A program made the position numbers and the translations under genes. This document shows positions 1 to 8,415 of a stretch of 64,000 bases of DNA, piece after piece. Numbering within the stretch: the first letter of the stretch is position 1; every line of letters begins with the position of its first letter. This stretch comes from Hyphomicrobiales bacterium (GTDB lineage Bacteria > Pseudomonadota > Alphaproteobacteria > Rhizobiales > Rhizobiaceae). The notes below the pieces were generated by a model, which ran no database searches, had not been told where the DNA came from, and worked only from the letters and a program-made list of their open reading frames with translations. The stretch is taken from assembly GCA_900470155.1 (NCBI GenBank), contig UBZT01000015.1, forward strand, positions 1-64,000, read 5' to 3'.

Positions 1-1
1 A

Positions 2-409
2 GTTCAGGGTCTCAGGTCATTGTTTACCAATGACACGGTACTCGCCCAGCGGCTTCTCGATCCTGTCACAAACGTCCCCAAGATCTACCACGTCCAAGTT
101 AGGGGCGAGATTGGCGCATCCGAGCTAGAGCAGATGGTCGTTGGTATTCCCAGCGCTGGAGAACTGCTCCGCGCCACCTCCGTCGGCCTTCTGCGGCGGA
201 GCAGCAAGAATGCCTGGATCGAGGTCGAACTACGCGAGGGTCGGTACCGGCAAATCCGCAGAATGCTGGAAGGTGTTGGACTGGACTGTCTGCGCCTGGT
301 CAGGATAGCGGTCGACGCGCTGCGATTGGGTGACTTACAAAAAGGAGACAGCAGGCCTCTCACCACGTCCGAAATCGTTTCACTGCGCAAGCGCGCAGGC
401 TTCGAATAA
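2..409 (+). CDS. RsuA/RluE-family pseudouridine synthase, C-terminal part (5' end outside window)
   Basis: The reading frame is open from the window edge, so this is a C-terminal fragment of about 135 residues. Family features visible are a VPKIYHVQV segment following a LLDP turn, and near the C-terminus the REGRYRQIRRM motif typical of RsuA/RluB/RluE/RluF enzymes, which isomerise uridine to pseudouridine in rRNA or tRNA. The catalytic Asp region lies upstream of the window. A TTG at position 20 could be read as a start but would remove conserved sequence. The substrate (rRNA site or tRNA) cannot be told from this part. Confidence 0.82.
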   Translation, partial: VQGLRSLFTNDTVLAQRLLDPVTNVPKIYHVQVRGEIGASELEQMVVGIPSAGELLRATSVGLLRRSSKNAWIEVELREGRYRQIRRMLEGVGLDCLRLVRIAVDALRLGDLQKGDSRPLTTSEIVSLRKRAGFE

Positions 410-727
410 TGAATTTTGCATCTCACTGTTTGTGAGCCAAGCCGGCGCTTGCTGCCAATATCCGGCAGCTCAGATTGTGACTGAAGATGATCCAGGGTCT
501 ACGAGTTTCGGAAACGTGACGGTTGTTGTCACAGGACAGGAAGCAACAGGGCGCCTATCCCCGGAGCCTGATCGACAATGGAGAATTTGCCGAAAAAAGC
601 ACCGTTTCGCCGCAGAAATCGCCACGGCATCATCATCGGCGTTCAACCATGCAGTATATGCAGGGCATTAGGATGGCATGAGGTTTGCAGGGGAGGGATA
701 CCTGCATATCGCTCGGCGGCGCCAATT
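410..727. other. Intergenic region, no gene recognised
   Basis: No convincing coding frame lies between the pseudouridine synthase stop and the next start. A pair of perfect 9-base inverted arms (656-664 and 701-709, ATATGCAGG/CCTGCATAT) is separated by 36 bases and could form a long-looped structure just ahead of the next gene. I assign no function to it. Confidence 0.4.
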
Positions 728-1039
728 ATGTTCCACTCTTTGATGACCTGTCTTCTCCTGAGCGCCGCTGCCGGTTTGAGCATGCGGCGGTTTCTTCTGC
801 CGTACTTTCCCGGCGGCGATGCTGCAGAAAAGCGTGCACCGGTGACAATGGTGGCCAGCGCTGTCTTCCTGGCAGCGATTGCCTTCACGGTCTCTGATCA
901 AAAACTCTGGGCCTTTCCGATCGTTTTGACCCTCAGCCTCTGGCTTGCGTCATTATTCGACGACGTCAAGCCGAACAAGACGATCGCCGTCTCCGTCGTA
1001 AGCTTGGCAACCTATCTCGGCCTCCGATCGATCCAGTGA
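728..1039 (+). CDS. Small hypothetical membrane protein
   Basis: A 103-residue protein. I take the ATG at 728 because the longer in-frame extension upstream is rich in Arg and Cys and does not look like protein. From 728 there is a hydrophobic N-terminal segment (about residues 4-18) and two further hydrophobic stretches (about 40-55 and 62-78), separated by a short polar piece with GGDAAEKR, so probably three membrane passes. No family recognised. It is separated from the convergent HPP gene by about 95 bases. Confidence 0.5.
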   Translation: MFHSLMTCLLLSAAAGLSMRRFLLPYFPGGDAAEKRAPVTMVASAVFLAAIAFTVSDQKLWAFPIVLTLSLWLASLFDDVKPNKTIAVSVVSLATYLGLRSIQ

Positions 1040-1135
1040 TCACAGCGTGCCGTGCACGGCCATTTTCGATATCGCGCGTCTTGGTATCTCACGACACATT
1101 TTGGCGCCCCTTTGAGCGCTTCGAAATCGAGGTGC

Positions 1136-2269
1136 TTAAAGGTTTATCGCCGCTATTTGATGAGGCACTTTTGGAAGCGACCGCGCGACGGCACTCAAAA
1201 GGTCGGTCTGGGAAATCAGCCCGATAATGTGGCTCTGCTCGTCGACGACGATCACCGCATGTGTTCTGCCGTCCGTCAGGATGGGAAGCAGGCTCAGGGC
1301 CCGATCGGCAGCCGAAGCGGTCGTTGGCGGAGAGATAAAGTCCTTCAAGAAACCTTCTCCCATCGCTAATTCTCTCAAACCCACAGTACCGAGCAGTTGT
1401 CCGTTTCGATCCTTGACCGGTAGAGTTCGGATATTGTGCTTGAGAAGCAGTTCCCGCGCCTGTTCGATGTTGGCATCGATTTCGGCCACGACGACGTCGC
1501 GCGACATGATGTCTGCACATTTTATCCCGTCATTGGAGCGGGCGACAGCCTCGAACTCCACACGGCGAAGCAATAGTCCGAGGTCGGTGCGGTCAATATC
1601 GAATGTCTCGTGAAGGGCCTCAAGGGCGGCGTCGATATCCTCGTCACGAAACCCTATCCGCTCGGCTGCTGGAAGGTCTGCGGTCAGATGGCCGTTCACC
1701 GTAGGCGAGGCGACATGCGGGTAGTTATGCCTGGATAGCTTGTGGAACAACAGGCCCACTACGACGAGGATGCAGGAGTTCAGGGCAACTGGAATGAACG
1801 GGAACAGCATGCCCCAGCTTGCGACCGCAGGTCCACCGAGGACGGCTGTCAGGGCTGCCGCCCCGCCAGGTGGATGGAGACATCGGGTAAAGGACATCGC
1901 CGCTATTGCCAGTGACACGCCCACACCAGTAGCGATTATGGGATCGCTGATCAGACTGGCGGCGAGCACTCCCATGATGGCGGAAATCGTGTTGCCTCCG
2001 ATGATCGACCAGGGTTGGGCGAGCGGGCTTGCCGGAACGGCAAACAGCAGCACGGCCGAAGCGCCCATCGGCGCAACAATCAAAGGCAGATGTGATCCTT
2101 TTCCGAGCAGGTGGCTGCAAATCAGGCCTGTCAGCGCGATTGCCGCGAGAGCGCCAAGGCATGCAAGCAGCCGATCGCGTAACGTTGCGCCGGCAAGAAT
2201 TGGTCGGAACAGCCATAGGGACAGAAGCGCGCGCTTCTGGGCCGCTCCTCGGGGGGCGGAAGGGGGCAT
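1136..2269 (-). CDS. HPP family membrane protein with C-terminal CBS-domain pair
   Basis: 377 residues from the ATG at 2269; a further in-frame extension upstream would overlap the LysR gene and is Cys/Arg-rich, so it is rejected. The N-terminal half (about 25-175) has several membrane helices and the HPPGGA motif that names the HPP family, plus a GASAVLLF segment. The C-terminal part (about 255-370) carries two CBS repeats, which in other proteins bind adenine nucleotides and regulate the attached domain. Some HPP proteins in cyanobacteria and chloroplasts have been linked to nitrite transport; for this one the substrate is unknown. A LysR gene lies immediately upstream on the same strand, 31 bases away, and may control it. 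Confidence 0.85.
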   Translation of the reverse strand: MPPSAPRGAAQKRALLSLWLFRPILAGATLRDRLLACLGALAAIALTGLICSHLLGKGSHLPLIVAPMGASAVLLFAVPASPLAQPWSIIGGNTISAIMGVLAASLISDPIIATGVGVSLAIAAMSFTRCLHPPGGAAALTAVLGGPAVASWGMLFPFIPVALNSCILVVVGLLFHKLSRHNYPHVASPTVNGHLTADLPAAERIGFRDEDIDAALEALHETFDIDRTDLGLLLRRVEFEAVARSNDGIKCADIMSRDVVVAEIDANIEQARELLLKHNIRTLPVKDRNGQLLGTVGLRELAMGEGFLKDFISPPTTASAADRALSLLPILTDGRTHAVIVVDEQSHIIGLISQTDLLSAVARSLPKVPHQIAAINL

Positions 2270-2300
2270 GGGAAAACCTGATGAAAGACTGCGTTGGCGG

Positions 2301-3218
2301 TCAGGAAAGAGAAAGGGAAGCGGAGAGCAGAGGCGTTGACGCCAGAAGCATATCCTCAAATCCGCGAAGCGGATCACACCTTCGATCATTCCTGGAAATG
2401 AGCAGTGTGTCGACCGCCCCAAGGGAATGCACAGCGATATCGGCGGTCCAGTACATGCCATCAAGGACAGAGCGCGGTATGACACCCACCGCGTTTCCTG
2501 CAACGACGTGGGCGAGAATGGAGTGATAGGAGGTCAATTCCACGGTTGGAACGTCAGCTCCAAACTTCACCCAACGCTCGGCAATACGGCGATAGGTACA
2601 ACCAGGTTCAAGAGCTGCAAGAGCCGTTGGCCTGATGTCGCCGGCGTCGCGGAGCGGAGGATGGTTGGACGGCAAGATCAGAAGCAGCTCTTCCTGAAAG
2701 ACCCTTGTCGCGTGAAGCAGTTGCTCTTGACGCCCTAGCATCCCCGTCCATTCTTCCTGATCAGGTGGTTGGGCGATGAGAGCGCAATCGAGTTCGTCGG
2801 CAATCACCGCCTTTGCCAATTCCTGCGTTGCGCCAAGTGTCAAACGCAATGACACCTGTGGCCAAGCCTCATTAAACGCTGCAAGCACCGGCGGCAGGCG
2901 GCTTGCCGCCGTGCTTTCCATAGTGCCCACCCGCAACATCTCCCCTTGATTTTCTTTCCTGAGCGCAAGACGAGCTTCAGTGGCAAGGGCGTGCATTTTC
3001 TTCGCGTAGCCCAAGAAAATCTGTCCTTCCCGGGTCAGAGTCATCCTCTTTCCCTCCCGGCTGAACAGCAAGGCGCCAACTTGCTCCTCAAGAAGCTGGA
3101 TACGCGTTGTTATGTTCGAGGGCGCCCGACCAAGCTGCTTTGCTGCGCGCGTCACGCTCGTCTCGGCGGCGACGATCAGAAAAATATGCAATGAGGTCGG
3201 GTCCAAAAAGGTCTCCAT
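2301..3218 (-). CDS. LysR family transcriptional regulator
   Basis: 305 residues from the ATG at 3218. The N-terminal winged helix-turn-helix is clear: SVTRAAKQLGRAPSNITTRIQ at about 20-41, followed by LLEEQVGALLFSREGKRM and the long linker helix. The rest (about 90-300) is the periplasmic-binding-protein-like effector domain. It sits just upstream of and codirectional with the HPP-CBS gene and is divergent from the cyclo-ligase-like gene, with about 95 bases of shared promoter space, so either may be its target. LysR proteins usually regulate divergent neighbours. The effector cannot be inferred. Confidence 0.93.
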   Translation of the reverse strand: METFLDPTSLHIFLIVAAETSVTRAAKQLGRAPSNITTRIQLLEEQVGALLFSREGKRMTLTREGQIFLGYAKKMHALATEARLALRKENQGEMLRVGTMESTAASRLPPVLAAFNEAWPQVSLRLTLGATQELAKAVIADELDCALIAQPPDQEEWTGMLGRQEQLLHATRVFQEELLLILPSNHPPLRDAGDIRPTALAALEPGCTYRRIAERWVKFGADVPTVELTSYHSILAHVVAGNAVGVIPRSVLDGMYWTADIAVHSLGAVDTLLISRNDRRCDPLRGFEDMLLASTPLLSASLSLS

Positions 3219-3313
3219 TGAAGAACGATATTGCCTTATTATTCTCCATAAGCGAACATCACGCAAGCGGATGGTGATGGTTCGAAGCCATTAGATAGAA
3301 AAAGAAATGTCAG

Positions 3314-4018
3314 ATGAGCGACCAAAATCAGAATGACAATCCTAATGGCTTCTCTTCTCCGGCCTGTTTTATGCACGAAGTCGATCCAGCCTATATGGGA
3401 TTGGAGGGTAATGGTGAAACGATCAAGGAATGGCGCAAAGGTGAGCGCCACCGTCTTACCGATCATCGCGCCAGTCTCAACGCAGAAGAGCGCGAGCAGA
3501 AATCCTTGCGGATCAGGCAGAACCTCGATCGGCTTTTGCCTGAAGTTACGGGGCGGACTGTCAGTCTCTATTGGCCATTTCTGGGCGAACCTGATCTTCG
3601 CGGCTGGTTGACAGCGGCTTCAGCCCGTGGCGCAACATGCCTGTTACCGGTGGTGTCTGACAAGAACAAGCCTCTCACGTTTCGATCCTGGCGGATTGGC
3701 GAGAAATTGACGCGCGGAGTCCTGAATATCCCTGTTCCGCTGCACGGTGATGAACGCCAACCGGATATCGTCATTGCCCCGGTTGTCGGGTTTGACGCGC
3801 AGTGTTACCGGCTCGGGTTCGGAGGCGGCTATTTTGATAGAACGCTCGCTGTACTTCAGCCAAAGCCTGTCGTGATCGGCGTCGGTTTCGAATTCCAGCA
3901 GATCGAGACGATCCGTCCTCAGGATCATGACATTCCCATGGATGCGATCGTGACCGATACTGACATCCGGTTTCGCCAAGGCTGTGATACCCTTTTAGCT
4001 TGGAAATTCGAGGGCTAG
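3314..4018 (+). CDS. 5-formyltetrahydrofolate cyclo-ligase family protein
   Basis: 234 residues. The core (about 45-225) matches the 5-FCL/YgfA family: an Arg/Lys-rich N-terminal helix, the SLYWPFLGEPD segment, and the LGFGGGYFDR motif that forms the ATP/folate site, followed by a FEFQQIETI stretch. The family makes 5,10-methenyl-THF from 5-formyl-THF using ATP. Unusually, about 40 residues precede the usual start, with an SSPACFMHEVDP motif that is not part of the canonical enzyme. The gene is not in the usual zapA-6S RNA-ygfA setting but beside LysR and HPP genes, so this is probably a specialised paralogue. Family firm, exact reaction inferred. Confidence 0.85.
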   Translation: MSDQNQNDNPNGFSSPACFMHEVDPAYMGLEGNGETIKEWRKGERHRLTDHRASLNAEEREQKSLRIRQNLDRLLPEVTGRTVSLYWPFLGEPDLRGWLTAASARGATCLLPVVSDKNKPLTFRSWRIGEKLTRGVLNIPVPLHGDERQPDIVIAPVVGFDAQCYRLGFGGGYFDRTLAVLQPKPVVIGVGFEFQQIETIRPQDHDIPMDAIVTDTDIRFRQGCDTLLAWKFEG

Positions 4019-4021
4019 CCG

Positions 4022-4348
4022 ATGAGTTGGCTTAGCGTTACTTCACTCATTCCAGTATGTCTAACGGCGGCCAAAGCGCCCAGCTGGAACCCATTTCTGA
4101 TCCTTTACCGAAACAATACTCTTGCTGTGCATACACCCGTCATGACGACGCTCGCCGCTAGCCTGGCCTTGACGGCGGTGACCTTCACCTATTCCAAATT
4201 AGGAGCAACGACCGGGAGCCTCGTGTTTGCGACCGGCCTGATGCTCTCGATACCGTTGCGCGGCAATCTACGGCATGAGATCGGCATAGTCCTCTCAGCC
4301 GTGTGCCTTTTTGTTTGTTTTTCCATACCAAACAGCGTTCAAACGTAG
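4022..4348 (+). CDS. Small hypothetical membrane protein
   Basis: 108 residues, starting 3 bases after the preceding stop and therefore probably cotranslated with it. The second half (about 41-105) is made of hydrophobic stretches (TTLAASLALTAVTF, GSLVFATGLML, IGIVLSAVCLFVCF) that look like three membrane helices. An ATG at 4142 would give a 68-residue protein consisting only of the hydrophobic part; 4022 is preferred because GAGGG lies at a suitable distance upstream. No family recognised. Confidence 0.45.
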   Translation: MSWLSVTSLIPVCLTAAKAPSWNPFLILYRNNTLAVHTPVMTTLAASLALTAVTFTYSKLGATTGSLVFATGLMLSIPLRGNLRHEIGIVLSAVCLFVCFSIPNSVQT

Positions 4349-4694
4349 GAGCGAGCGATGCTTATGGATCGCAGGCCATCAAGGAGAACCTGGTTGCACT
4401 GGTATGCGTGGCACCCTGTCTGGCCAGCGGGCGATACAATATGTTGGCTGGAGATTGTGTTCCGGCGAAAGGCGGCCACCGGTAGGTGGGAGTATCGATC
4501 AACGCGGCCTGAACGAGAACGGCTCCTGGCTCAAGCTTGCATTCCTGTCTCCCCTGGAGCTTGAATTAAAGATTAGCGTGTCGTTCTTCAGGACAGGCAT
4601 CTATTCGATCTTATCGATATCGGGAGTAGACCGGCATGGAAAATTGCTATAGCTCGGCGAACGAGGCGCGAGCAGCCGCGAAAGCCTCTGCCAT
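4349..4694. other. Region without a recognisable gene
   Basis: Several short open frames overlap here on the plus strand, none with a recognisable motif or good start. On the minus strand a 16-codon frame at about 4652-4702 lies directly after the haemoglobin relic. The stretch looks like decayed sequence between two functional genes. Confidence 0.4.
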
Positions 4695-4889
4695 TTATGA
4701 CCGCTGGTTAGGGTCATCCAATGCTGGATTGTAGAATAACGACAATGTCAGGCTTCGGGCGATACGCTCTGCCGTCGCAAAGAACCATGCTTAGGCGTCT
4801 TCATTCGTGACGACGTCGTCCAGCGTTGTTTTAAACAGCTCCAGCCATTTTGGGAAGAGTTCTGGCGTTAGGTTGGCCCACGTCCCGAA
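4695..4889 (-). pseudogene. Relic of a group III truncated haemoglobin gene
   Basis: Reading the minus strand from 4889 gives LTPELFPKWLELF, then TLDDVV, an in-frame TAA at 4791-4793, and then AERIARSLTLSLFYNP up to a TAA at 4695-4697. This order (LTPE.F..WL.LF, then AERIA.SL ... F) is the C-terminal third of group III truncated haemoglobins of proteobacteria. There is another stop (TGA at 4902-4904) just upstream and no N-terminal half before the carbonic anhydrase gene, so the gene is both interrupted and truncated. I read this by eye; a profile search would settle it. Such globins handle O2 or NO at low oxygen, consistent with the nearby cbb3 oxidase locus. Confidence 0.58.
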
Positions 4890-4972
4890 GTACCTTTGGC
4901 CTCAGGATATTGCCTGTTTGAAGGCGCGCGAATATCGGTTAAACCCCACTACATACAAGCTGGAGACGGTTG

Positions 4973-5572
4973 ATGATCGAAGATCTTTTCGCGCGCAATA
5001 AGGCTTGGTCTAAGGAGCGAATCGCCGAACGAGCCAACTATTTCGAAAGCTTGTCAAACCTACAGCAACCCGAATATCTCTGGATCGGTTGTTCCGACAG
5101 CCGCGTTCCGGCCAATGTAATCGCTGGGCTAGAGCCTGGCGAGGTATTCGTTCATCGGAATGTCGCCAACCTCATTCACCCAGCGGATTTGAACATGCTT
5201 TCCGTGGTCGAGTTTGCAGTAGAGCATTTGTGCGTGAAGCATATCATCATTTGCGGACACTATGGCTGCGGCGGCATTCACGCTGCTGTGGCTGGTAAGC
5301 GGTTTGGGCTGATCGATCATTGGCTTCAGCCTGTCCGAGACGTGGCAGAGGTGCGTTTCTCATGCCAGACGTGCGAAGACTGGAGCGACGAAGACCTTGA
5401 TCGCCTTTGCGAGGCCTCTGTTGTCGAACAGGTCAAGCGCCTGGCGCGTACGCCAATCATGCAAGGTGCGTGGAGCACACGGGCTGACATTGCAATTCAT
5501 GGATGGATCTACGGTCTGAAAGATGGACTGCTTTCAGATCTCGGCTGCACTATAACTGGGCCTGCCGCCTGA
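4973..5572 (+). CDS. Beta-class carbonic anhydrase
   Basis: 199 residues from the ATG at 4973, with GGAGA 6 bases upstream; a TTG directly before it is less likely. The zinc ligands and active-site dyad are present: Cys40 and the Asp42-Arg44 pair in CSDSR, and His96 and Cys99 in HYGCGG. Length and motifs fit the bacterial plant-type beta class that interconverts CO2 and bicarbonate in the cytoplasm. It stands alone between a decayed globin gene and a convergent small membrane gene. Supply of bicarbonate for carboxylations or pH control are the usual roles. Confidence 0.95.
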   Translation: MIEDLFARNKAWSKERIAERANYFESLSNLQQPEYLWIGCSDSRVPANVIAGLEPGEVFVHRNVANLIHPADLNMLSVVEFAVEHLCVKHIIICGHYGCGGIHAAVAGKRFGLIDHWLQPVRDVAEVRFSCQTCEDWSDEDLDRLCEASVVEQVKRLARTPIMQGAWSTRADIAIHGWIYGLKDGLLSDLGCTITGPAA

Positions 5573-5637
5573 ATCGATTTCGTCTCGGTGAACGAAACAC
5601 TGCGGTCACTTGGCAATACAAGCGGCGGACTTCCTGA

Positions 5638-5937
5638 CTATTTCCGAATGTCCCGCCGTGGAACGACTCCCTTCGCAACGGCCAAAATCGCACCAATCAT
5701 ACCGCCGGTGACGATGCCCGCCGAACCTCCGGCAAGGCCCGCAAGAGCGCAGTAGCCCAGCAAATATAGGCTGAAGTCCGTCGACACTACGACGGCAGCA
5801 ACCACGCCGACGAGCACGCCGATCACTCCGAACACTATACTAAGGCCTGTCACCGCATCGGACGGATCGACAACCCGTACACGTCGCGTGACCTTCCCCT
5901 CGGAAACACTCGCCGTCGAATCCCGTTTCGTAACCAT
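5638..5937 (-). CDS. Small glycine-rich membrane protein
   Basis: 99 residues with an excellent ribosome site (AAGGAGCG, 5942-5949) before the ATG at 5937. A polar N-terminus of about 28 residues is followed by two hydrophobic segments rich in Gly, Val and Ala (about 30-52 and 57-90), the second with GLAGGSAGIVTGGMIGAI, a helix-packing pattern. It lies 58 bases downstream of fixS on the same strand and could be the last gene of the cbb3 transcript. No family recognised. Confidence 0.6.
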   Translation of the reverse strand: MVTKRDSTASVSEGKVTRRVRVVDPSDAVTGLSIVFGVIGVLVGVVAAVVVSTDFSLYLLGYCALAGLAGGSAGIVTGGMIGAILAVAKGVVPRRDIRK

Positions 5938-5995
5938 GTTCCGCTCCTTGTCTCAATGTTTCACGCGGTCATATCCGGTTGGTTTCCCGATAGTG

Positions 5996-6148
5996 TCAGC
6001 CAACATGATCCTCGTCGTCCAGGAGGATTCGCTCAGCCGCGCCATCGAGGTCTTCATACTGCTTCGAACGCATCGACCAGAGAAACGCAAGTAAGCCTGC
6101 CGCTCCCATCGCCAGGGTCAAGGGAACGAGGACACTAAGAGCGGTCAT
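5996..6148 (-). CDS. fixS: cbb3 oxidase maturation protein FixS/CcoS
   Basis: A 50-residue protein. The ATG at 6146-6148 overlaps the fixI stop in an ATGA arrangement, so it is translationally coupled. It has one N-terminal membrane helix (about 4-24, LVPLTLAMGAAGLLAFLW) followed by an acidic tail with YEDLDGAAERIL and a DDED cluster. This is the normal CcoS layout: a single helix, a Q(Y/F)DDL-like motif and an acidic end. CcoS is needed for cofactor assembly of the cbb3 oxidase together with the CcoI copper pump. Confidence 0.9.
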   Translation of the reverse strand: MTALSVLVPLTLAMGAAGLLAFLWSMRSKQYEDLDGAAERILLDDEDHVG

Positions 6149-8415
6149 GTTTGCGCTTCCACCACGTTGCTGCGCCTGGGCATCTGTGCATCCTCGACAT
6201 TCATTCGCGGAAGCGAAAGCCTAAGCGCGTTGGCCACCACCAGAATGGACGACGACGACATAGCCACCGTGGCGATGAGAGGCGTCACGTACCCGCAAAG
6301 CGCAAGAGGAATGCCAACGATATTATAAGCCACGGCCAGCGCGAAATTCTGCCTGATCAGCCTCATGGCCATGGTCACCGCTTCAAGGCTCTTTCCGACC
6401 ACCGACAGGTTATCACCCAGGAATACGAAGTCGGCGGCGCTGCGACCGATGTCGCTCCCCGACGACGGCGCCATTGAAACATGTGCAGCGCGCAATGCGG
6501 GGGCGTCGTTGATCCCGTCGCCGACCATAAGGACCTTGCGCCCTTTACCCTGCAATTCAGCGATGGCTTTCACCTTGTCGCCGGGCAAAAGCCCGGCGGA
6601 GTATTCCTCGATGCCCAGCAAACGTGCGATCCTGCCGACAGCCGGTGCTGAGTCTCCCGACAGGATCCTGACATCGATCCGCTTCGATCGAAGCGATCTG
6701 ACGAGATCGGCAGCACCCGGGCGCAGCGTTTCTCCGAACGTGAAGTTCGCCACTGCCTGCCCGTTCCGCGACAGGGTGACGGCGGAGAGTTCCCCTGTCG
6801 CTGCGATCTCGTGATCCAACGCCCAATCGGGCCGGCCAAGTCGGTATTTGTCCGAGCCGACGGTGGCCTCGAGGCCGTATCCGGTGAGCTCATGCGTGTC
6901 GTCAAAGGCAATCGCCTTCAGTCCCGAACGGGAGTGCGCCGATGACAATGCCTTGGATATTGGGTGCCTTGAAAGACGCGCCATCGATCCAGCAATCACC
7001 AGGGCTTCTTCGGGTATTTCCTCGCGATCAAGAAGCCTGGGTTCCCCGGTGGTGAGGGTGCCGGTCTTATCGAGCACGACAGTGTCGATTTCTGCGAGGC
7101 GCTCGAATGCGGAGCCATCCGTCGCCATGACGCCCCTGTCAAACAAGCGGCGGGCGAGGACCACCTGGACCATCGGGACCGCAATCCCCAGTGCGCAAGG
7201 GCACGTTATGACGAGAACGGTGATCGCGATCGTCAGAGCCCTATGGATATCGCCAGAGCCGTAGAGCCAGCCGATCAGGGCCAGCAGAGACAGGGAATGA
7301 ACCACCGGGGCATAGAGGGCCGCAGCACGATCGGCGAGCCGTCGGTAACGCGACCGGGCGTTTTCAGCGGTCGCGAGCATCCTCGTCATTTCCGAGAGAA
7401 GCGAATCCGCAGGCGCGACGGAGGCCGTCAACACAAAGGGTGCGCCCTGATTGATCGCGCCTGCCCGCACCTTGCTTCCGACATCGATCGGTTGCCAGAC
7501 ACTTTCTCCGGTGACAAGCGAACTGTCCAGTTCGGAGCGGCCTTCGACGACCAAGCCATCCGTGGGCACGCTGCTGCCGACCGCCACAAGCAACCGCGAT
7601 CGGGGGCCTACCTCGTTCAAGGGGACGTAGTCGACCGACCCGTCCGCTGCCACGACGTTCGCGCCCTGCGGCAGGAGGCGCGCCAGCCCTGCCACCGCGG
7701 ACTTTGCCTTACGCCGCATCATGTGATCCAGCACGCGGCCGCCAAGAAGCACAAACAATAACGACGTGCTGGCTTCAAAATATGCCTGCGGCGCGTTGCT
7801 TGTGGCGTCATAGAGGCTGAGCCCGAAGGACAGGAGCACGCCGGCGCTTATCGGCACGTCCATGTTCGTCCGGCCATGAGCCAGCGCTCGCCAAGCGGAA
7901 GCGTAGAAGGCGCTTCCCGAATAAACCACGGCGGGGAGAGCCAGCGCCGCGGACAGAAAGTGAAAAGCCTGCCGTGTTCCGGCATCCGCGCCGGTCCAGA
8001 CCGAGACGGAAAGCAACATGATGTTCATCGAACAGAAACCGGCGACGGCAAGCGCCCGCAACAGGCTGGAATGAACCCGGTCCTCCTCACCCATATCAGT
8101 GGTGGGCAGGTGCGACGAATAGCCGACAGCTGCCAGAGCGCCTGTGAGATCGGGGGGCGACCCACAGTCTCCCTTCCAGTTCACGACTACCGTTCGCATC
8201 GAGAGGTTGGCACGGGCGGTTTCGACGCCGTCGATCGCCGAAAGCGCGTTCTCGATCGCGCGGATGCAAGAGGCGCAACGCATTTCCGGTACGGATAGGG
8301 TGGTCTGCCTCATTCCGTCTCTCAGCGCCTTGCTGGACAGCGCGACTTCCTCAGGCGTGCATCGTTCAGGATGTCCGATGCCGATTGCAGCAGTGCTTGA
8401 CGCGCAGCATGTCAT
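6145..8415 (-). CDS. fixI: Copper-transporting P1B-type ATPase FixI/CcoI
   Basis: 756 residues from the ATG at 8415, which overlaps the preceding stop (ATGA). An N-terminal heavy-metal domain carries MRCASC (about 45-50). After the first membrane helices come the actuator TGES (302-305), the intramembrane CPC (405-407), the phosphorylation motif DKTGT (449-453) and later GDGINDAPAL. This is the FixI/CcoI subgroup that delivers copper for cbb3 oxidase assembly at the inner membrane. It lies between a DUF2189-like gene and fixS. In the standard fixGHIS operon FixG and FixH would precede it; neither is present here. Confidence 0.95.
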   Translation of the reverse strand: MTCCASSTAAIGIGHPERCTPEEVALSSKALRDGMRQTTLSVPEMRCASCIRAIENALSAIDGVETARANLSMRTVVVNWKGDCGSPPDLTGALAAVGYSSHLPTTDMGEEDRVHSSLLRALAVAGFCSMNIMLLSVSVWTGADAGTRQAFHFLSAALALPAVVYSGSAFYASAWRALAHGRTNMDVPISAGVLLSFGLSLYDATSNAPQAYFEASTSLLFVLLGGRVLDHMMRRKAKSAVAGLARLLPQGANVVAADGSVDYVPLNEVGPRSRLLVAVGSSVPTDGLVVEGRSELDSSLVTGESVWQPIDVGSKVRAGAINQGAPFVLTASVAPADSLLSEMTRMLATAENARSRYRRLADRAAALYAPVVHSLSLLALIGWLYGSGDIHRALTIAITVLVITCPCALGIAVPMVQVVLARRLFDRGVMATDGSAFERLAEIDTVVLDKTGTLTTGEPRLLDREEIPEEALVIAGSMARLSRHPISKALSSAHSRSGLKAIAFDDTHELTGYGLEATVGSDKYRLGRPDWALDHEIAATGELSAVTLSRNGQAVANFTFGETLRPGAADLVRSLRSKRIDVRILSGDSAPAVGRIARLLGIEEYSAGLLPGDKVKAIAELQGKGRKVLMVGDGINDAPALRAAHVSMAPSSGSDIGRSAADFVFLGDNLSVVGKSLEAVTMAMRLIRQNFALAVAYNIVGIPLALCGYVTPLIATVAMSSSSILVVANALRLSLPRMNVEDAQMPRRSNVVEAQT

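Noticed and set aside
3219-3313. 6S RNA gene upstream of the cyclo-ligase-like gene, as in the ssrS-ygfA arrangement
   Set aside because: The gap is only 95 bases, too short for 6S RNA, and no matching hairpin was seen.
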